From positions 1-5,471 of the forward strand of contig WAJW01000070.1 in NCBI GenBank assembly GCA_015523685.1: 5,471 bases of DNA. The letters are read 5' to 3'. Below are positions 4,937 to 5,471 of this stretch, piece after piece; positions within the stretch are counted from its first letter, which is position 1; each line of letters begins with the position of its first letter. The stretch comes from Archaeoglobaceae archaeon. Lineage in GTDB: Archaea > Halobacteriota > Archaeoglobi > Archaeoglobales > JdFR-42. Below the pieces are notes generated by a model. The model had not been told where the DNA came from. It saw only the letters and a list, made by a program, of their open reading frames with translations, and did not search any database. The position numbers and the translations under genes were made by a program.

Positions 4937-5471
4937 ATGCAAATGGACTTTCCCCGAGAGAGATAAACCGGGAGATACAGAAATACCTTGATAAAGGAGA
5001 GGATGTTACTGTTAAAAATCCAAAAGCAAAGCACAATCTGGGAATAAAACTCACCGGAAAGGGGAGAGTATTTTTTGAAGGGAGTACAGGATACTACACC
5101 GGCGGATTCATGAATGGGCCCGAACTGATAATTGAGAGGGATACGGGATGGTATTTAGGAGATAACATGCACGGTGGCAGGATAATCGTGAAGGGTAACA
5201 CAGGCAGTAACATAGCTCCATCTATGATAAATGGAGAGGTGATCGTAAGGGGCAATTCTGGATCGAGAGTGGGACTTGGATTGAAAGGAGGCATCGTTGT
5301 TGTGGAAGGTAAGGCTGGAATGCTCTGTGGAAAGATGATGCTCGGAGGAACCATAATCCTGCTCGGTAAAGCTGGCGATATGACGGGAGAGTCGATGTAT
5401 GGAGGGAGAATATTCCTCTTTGAAGGGCCTGAACCGGGAAACAACGTTAAGATGGTTGACCCCGGGAAGAA
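4924..5471 (+). CDS. glxC: GlxC/MgsB-type GXGXG beta-helix subunit (incomplete, runs off right edge)
   Basis: An open frame of 182 codons with no stop reaches the window end. It corresponds to the C-terminal GXGXG domain of glutamate synthase made as a separate protein. After a short helical start (LSPREINREIQKYL, 9-22) comes the family-typical V-x-NP-x-AKHN stretch (30-38). A right-handed beta-helix follows, with glycine repeats about 19-21 residues apart: GGFMNG (60-65), GDNMHGG (79-85), APSMING (98-104), GLGLKGG (117-123), CGKMMLGG (135-142) and TGESMYGG (154-161). The sequence resembles GlxC/MgsB more than formylmethanofuran dehydrogenase FwdC, which shares the fold, because of its N-terminus and its neighbours. 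In glutamate synthase this domain is structural, holding the amidotransferase and FMN domains together around the ammonia tunnel. ATG 4924 lies inside the glxB end (13-bp overlap) with AGGGTGA at 4913-4919 as ribosome binding site, so the two are translated together. GlxC proteins are about 220-250 residues, so most of the gene is present. Confidence 0.88.
   Translation, partial: MAEIDANGLSPREINREIQKYLDKGEDVTVKNPKAKHNLGIKLTGKGRVFFEGSTGYYTGGFMNGPELIIERDTGWYLGDNMHGGRIIVKGNTGSNIAPSMINGEVIVRGNSGSRVGLGLKGGIVVVEGKAGMLCGKMMLGGTIILLGKAGDMTGESMYGGRIFLFEGPEPGNNVKMVDPGK

Noticed and set aside
5094..5444. Minus-strand ORF of 116 codons rich in Pro, Ser and Ile
   Set aside because: Its regular low-complexity pattern is the complement of the glycine repeats of the GXGXG protein.
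4924..5471. Formylmethanofuran dehydrogenase subunit C (FwdC) as identity of the GXGXG protein
   Set aside because: The fold is shared, but the N-terminal NPKAKHN stretch and the overlap with a GlxB amidotransferase point to GlxC.
1..5471. CRISPR array, rRNA, insertion sequence with intact transposase
   Set aside because: I found no regular repeat-spacer pattern, no rRNA-like sequence and no recognisable transposase with terminal inverted repeats.

Overview
The window looks like chromosomal DNA of a euryarchaeon; I cannot name the genus. The signs are an archaeal TATA/BRE promoter set about 25 nt before a start codon that lacks a Shine-Dalgarno site, frequent AGG/AGA arginine codons, a tandem KaiC-type ATPase, and glutamate-synthase domains encoded as separate genes. 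An archaeoglobal or thermoplasmatal relative would fit, but that is only a guess.

Layout. Positions 1-700 hold no intact gene I can support. The first ~480 bases look like decayed minus-strand coding sequence, including a recognisable helix-turn-helix broken by a one-base frameshift. A 10-bp direct repeat 120 bp apart, a short AT-rich tandem repeat, a GC-rich inverted repeat (631-652) and a clear archaeal promoter (about 664-680) follow. That promoter drives a plus-strand unit: a two-domain KaiC/RecA-like ATPase (701-2119) overlapping by 4 bp an unrecognised 180-residue protein (2116-2658). A short intergenic region (2659-2713) carries a perfect 14-bp palindrome, a TATA-like element and a GGAGGTG site. 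It precedes a second plus-strand unit: a glutamine-synthetase-family ligase (2714-4024), a GlxB/MgsA-type class II glutamine amidotransferase (4034-4936) and a GlxC/MgsB-type GXGXG beta-helix protein (4924 to the window edge, incomplete).

How the genes work together. GlxB and GlxC are two of the three parts of a split glutamate-synthase-like enzyme. The third, the FMN/Fe-S GlxD (GltB central domain) subunit, is expected just past the right edge but is not seen. The ligase keeps the metal, ATP and glutamate residues of glutamine synthetase but lacks both ammonium-site residues (equivalents of Salmonella Asp50 and Glu327). This ligase-GlxB-GlxC order is that of the bacterial gmaS-mgsABC cluster for the N-methylglutamate pathway of methylamine use. 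The most interesting reading is therefore an archaeal gamma-glutamylalkylamide/N-alkylglutamate route; an ordinary archaeal ammonia-assimilation cluster is the main alternative. The KaiC-like ATPase and its partner form a separate unit whose role is unknown.
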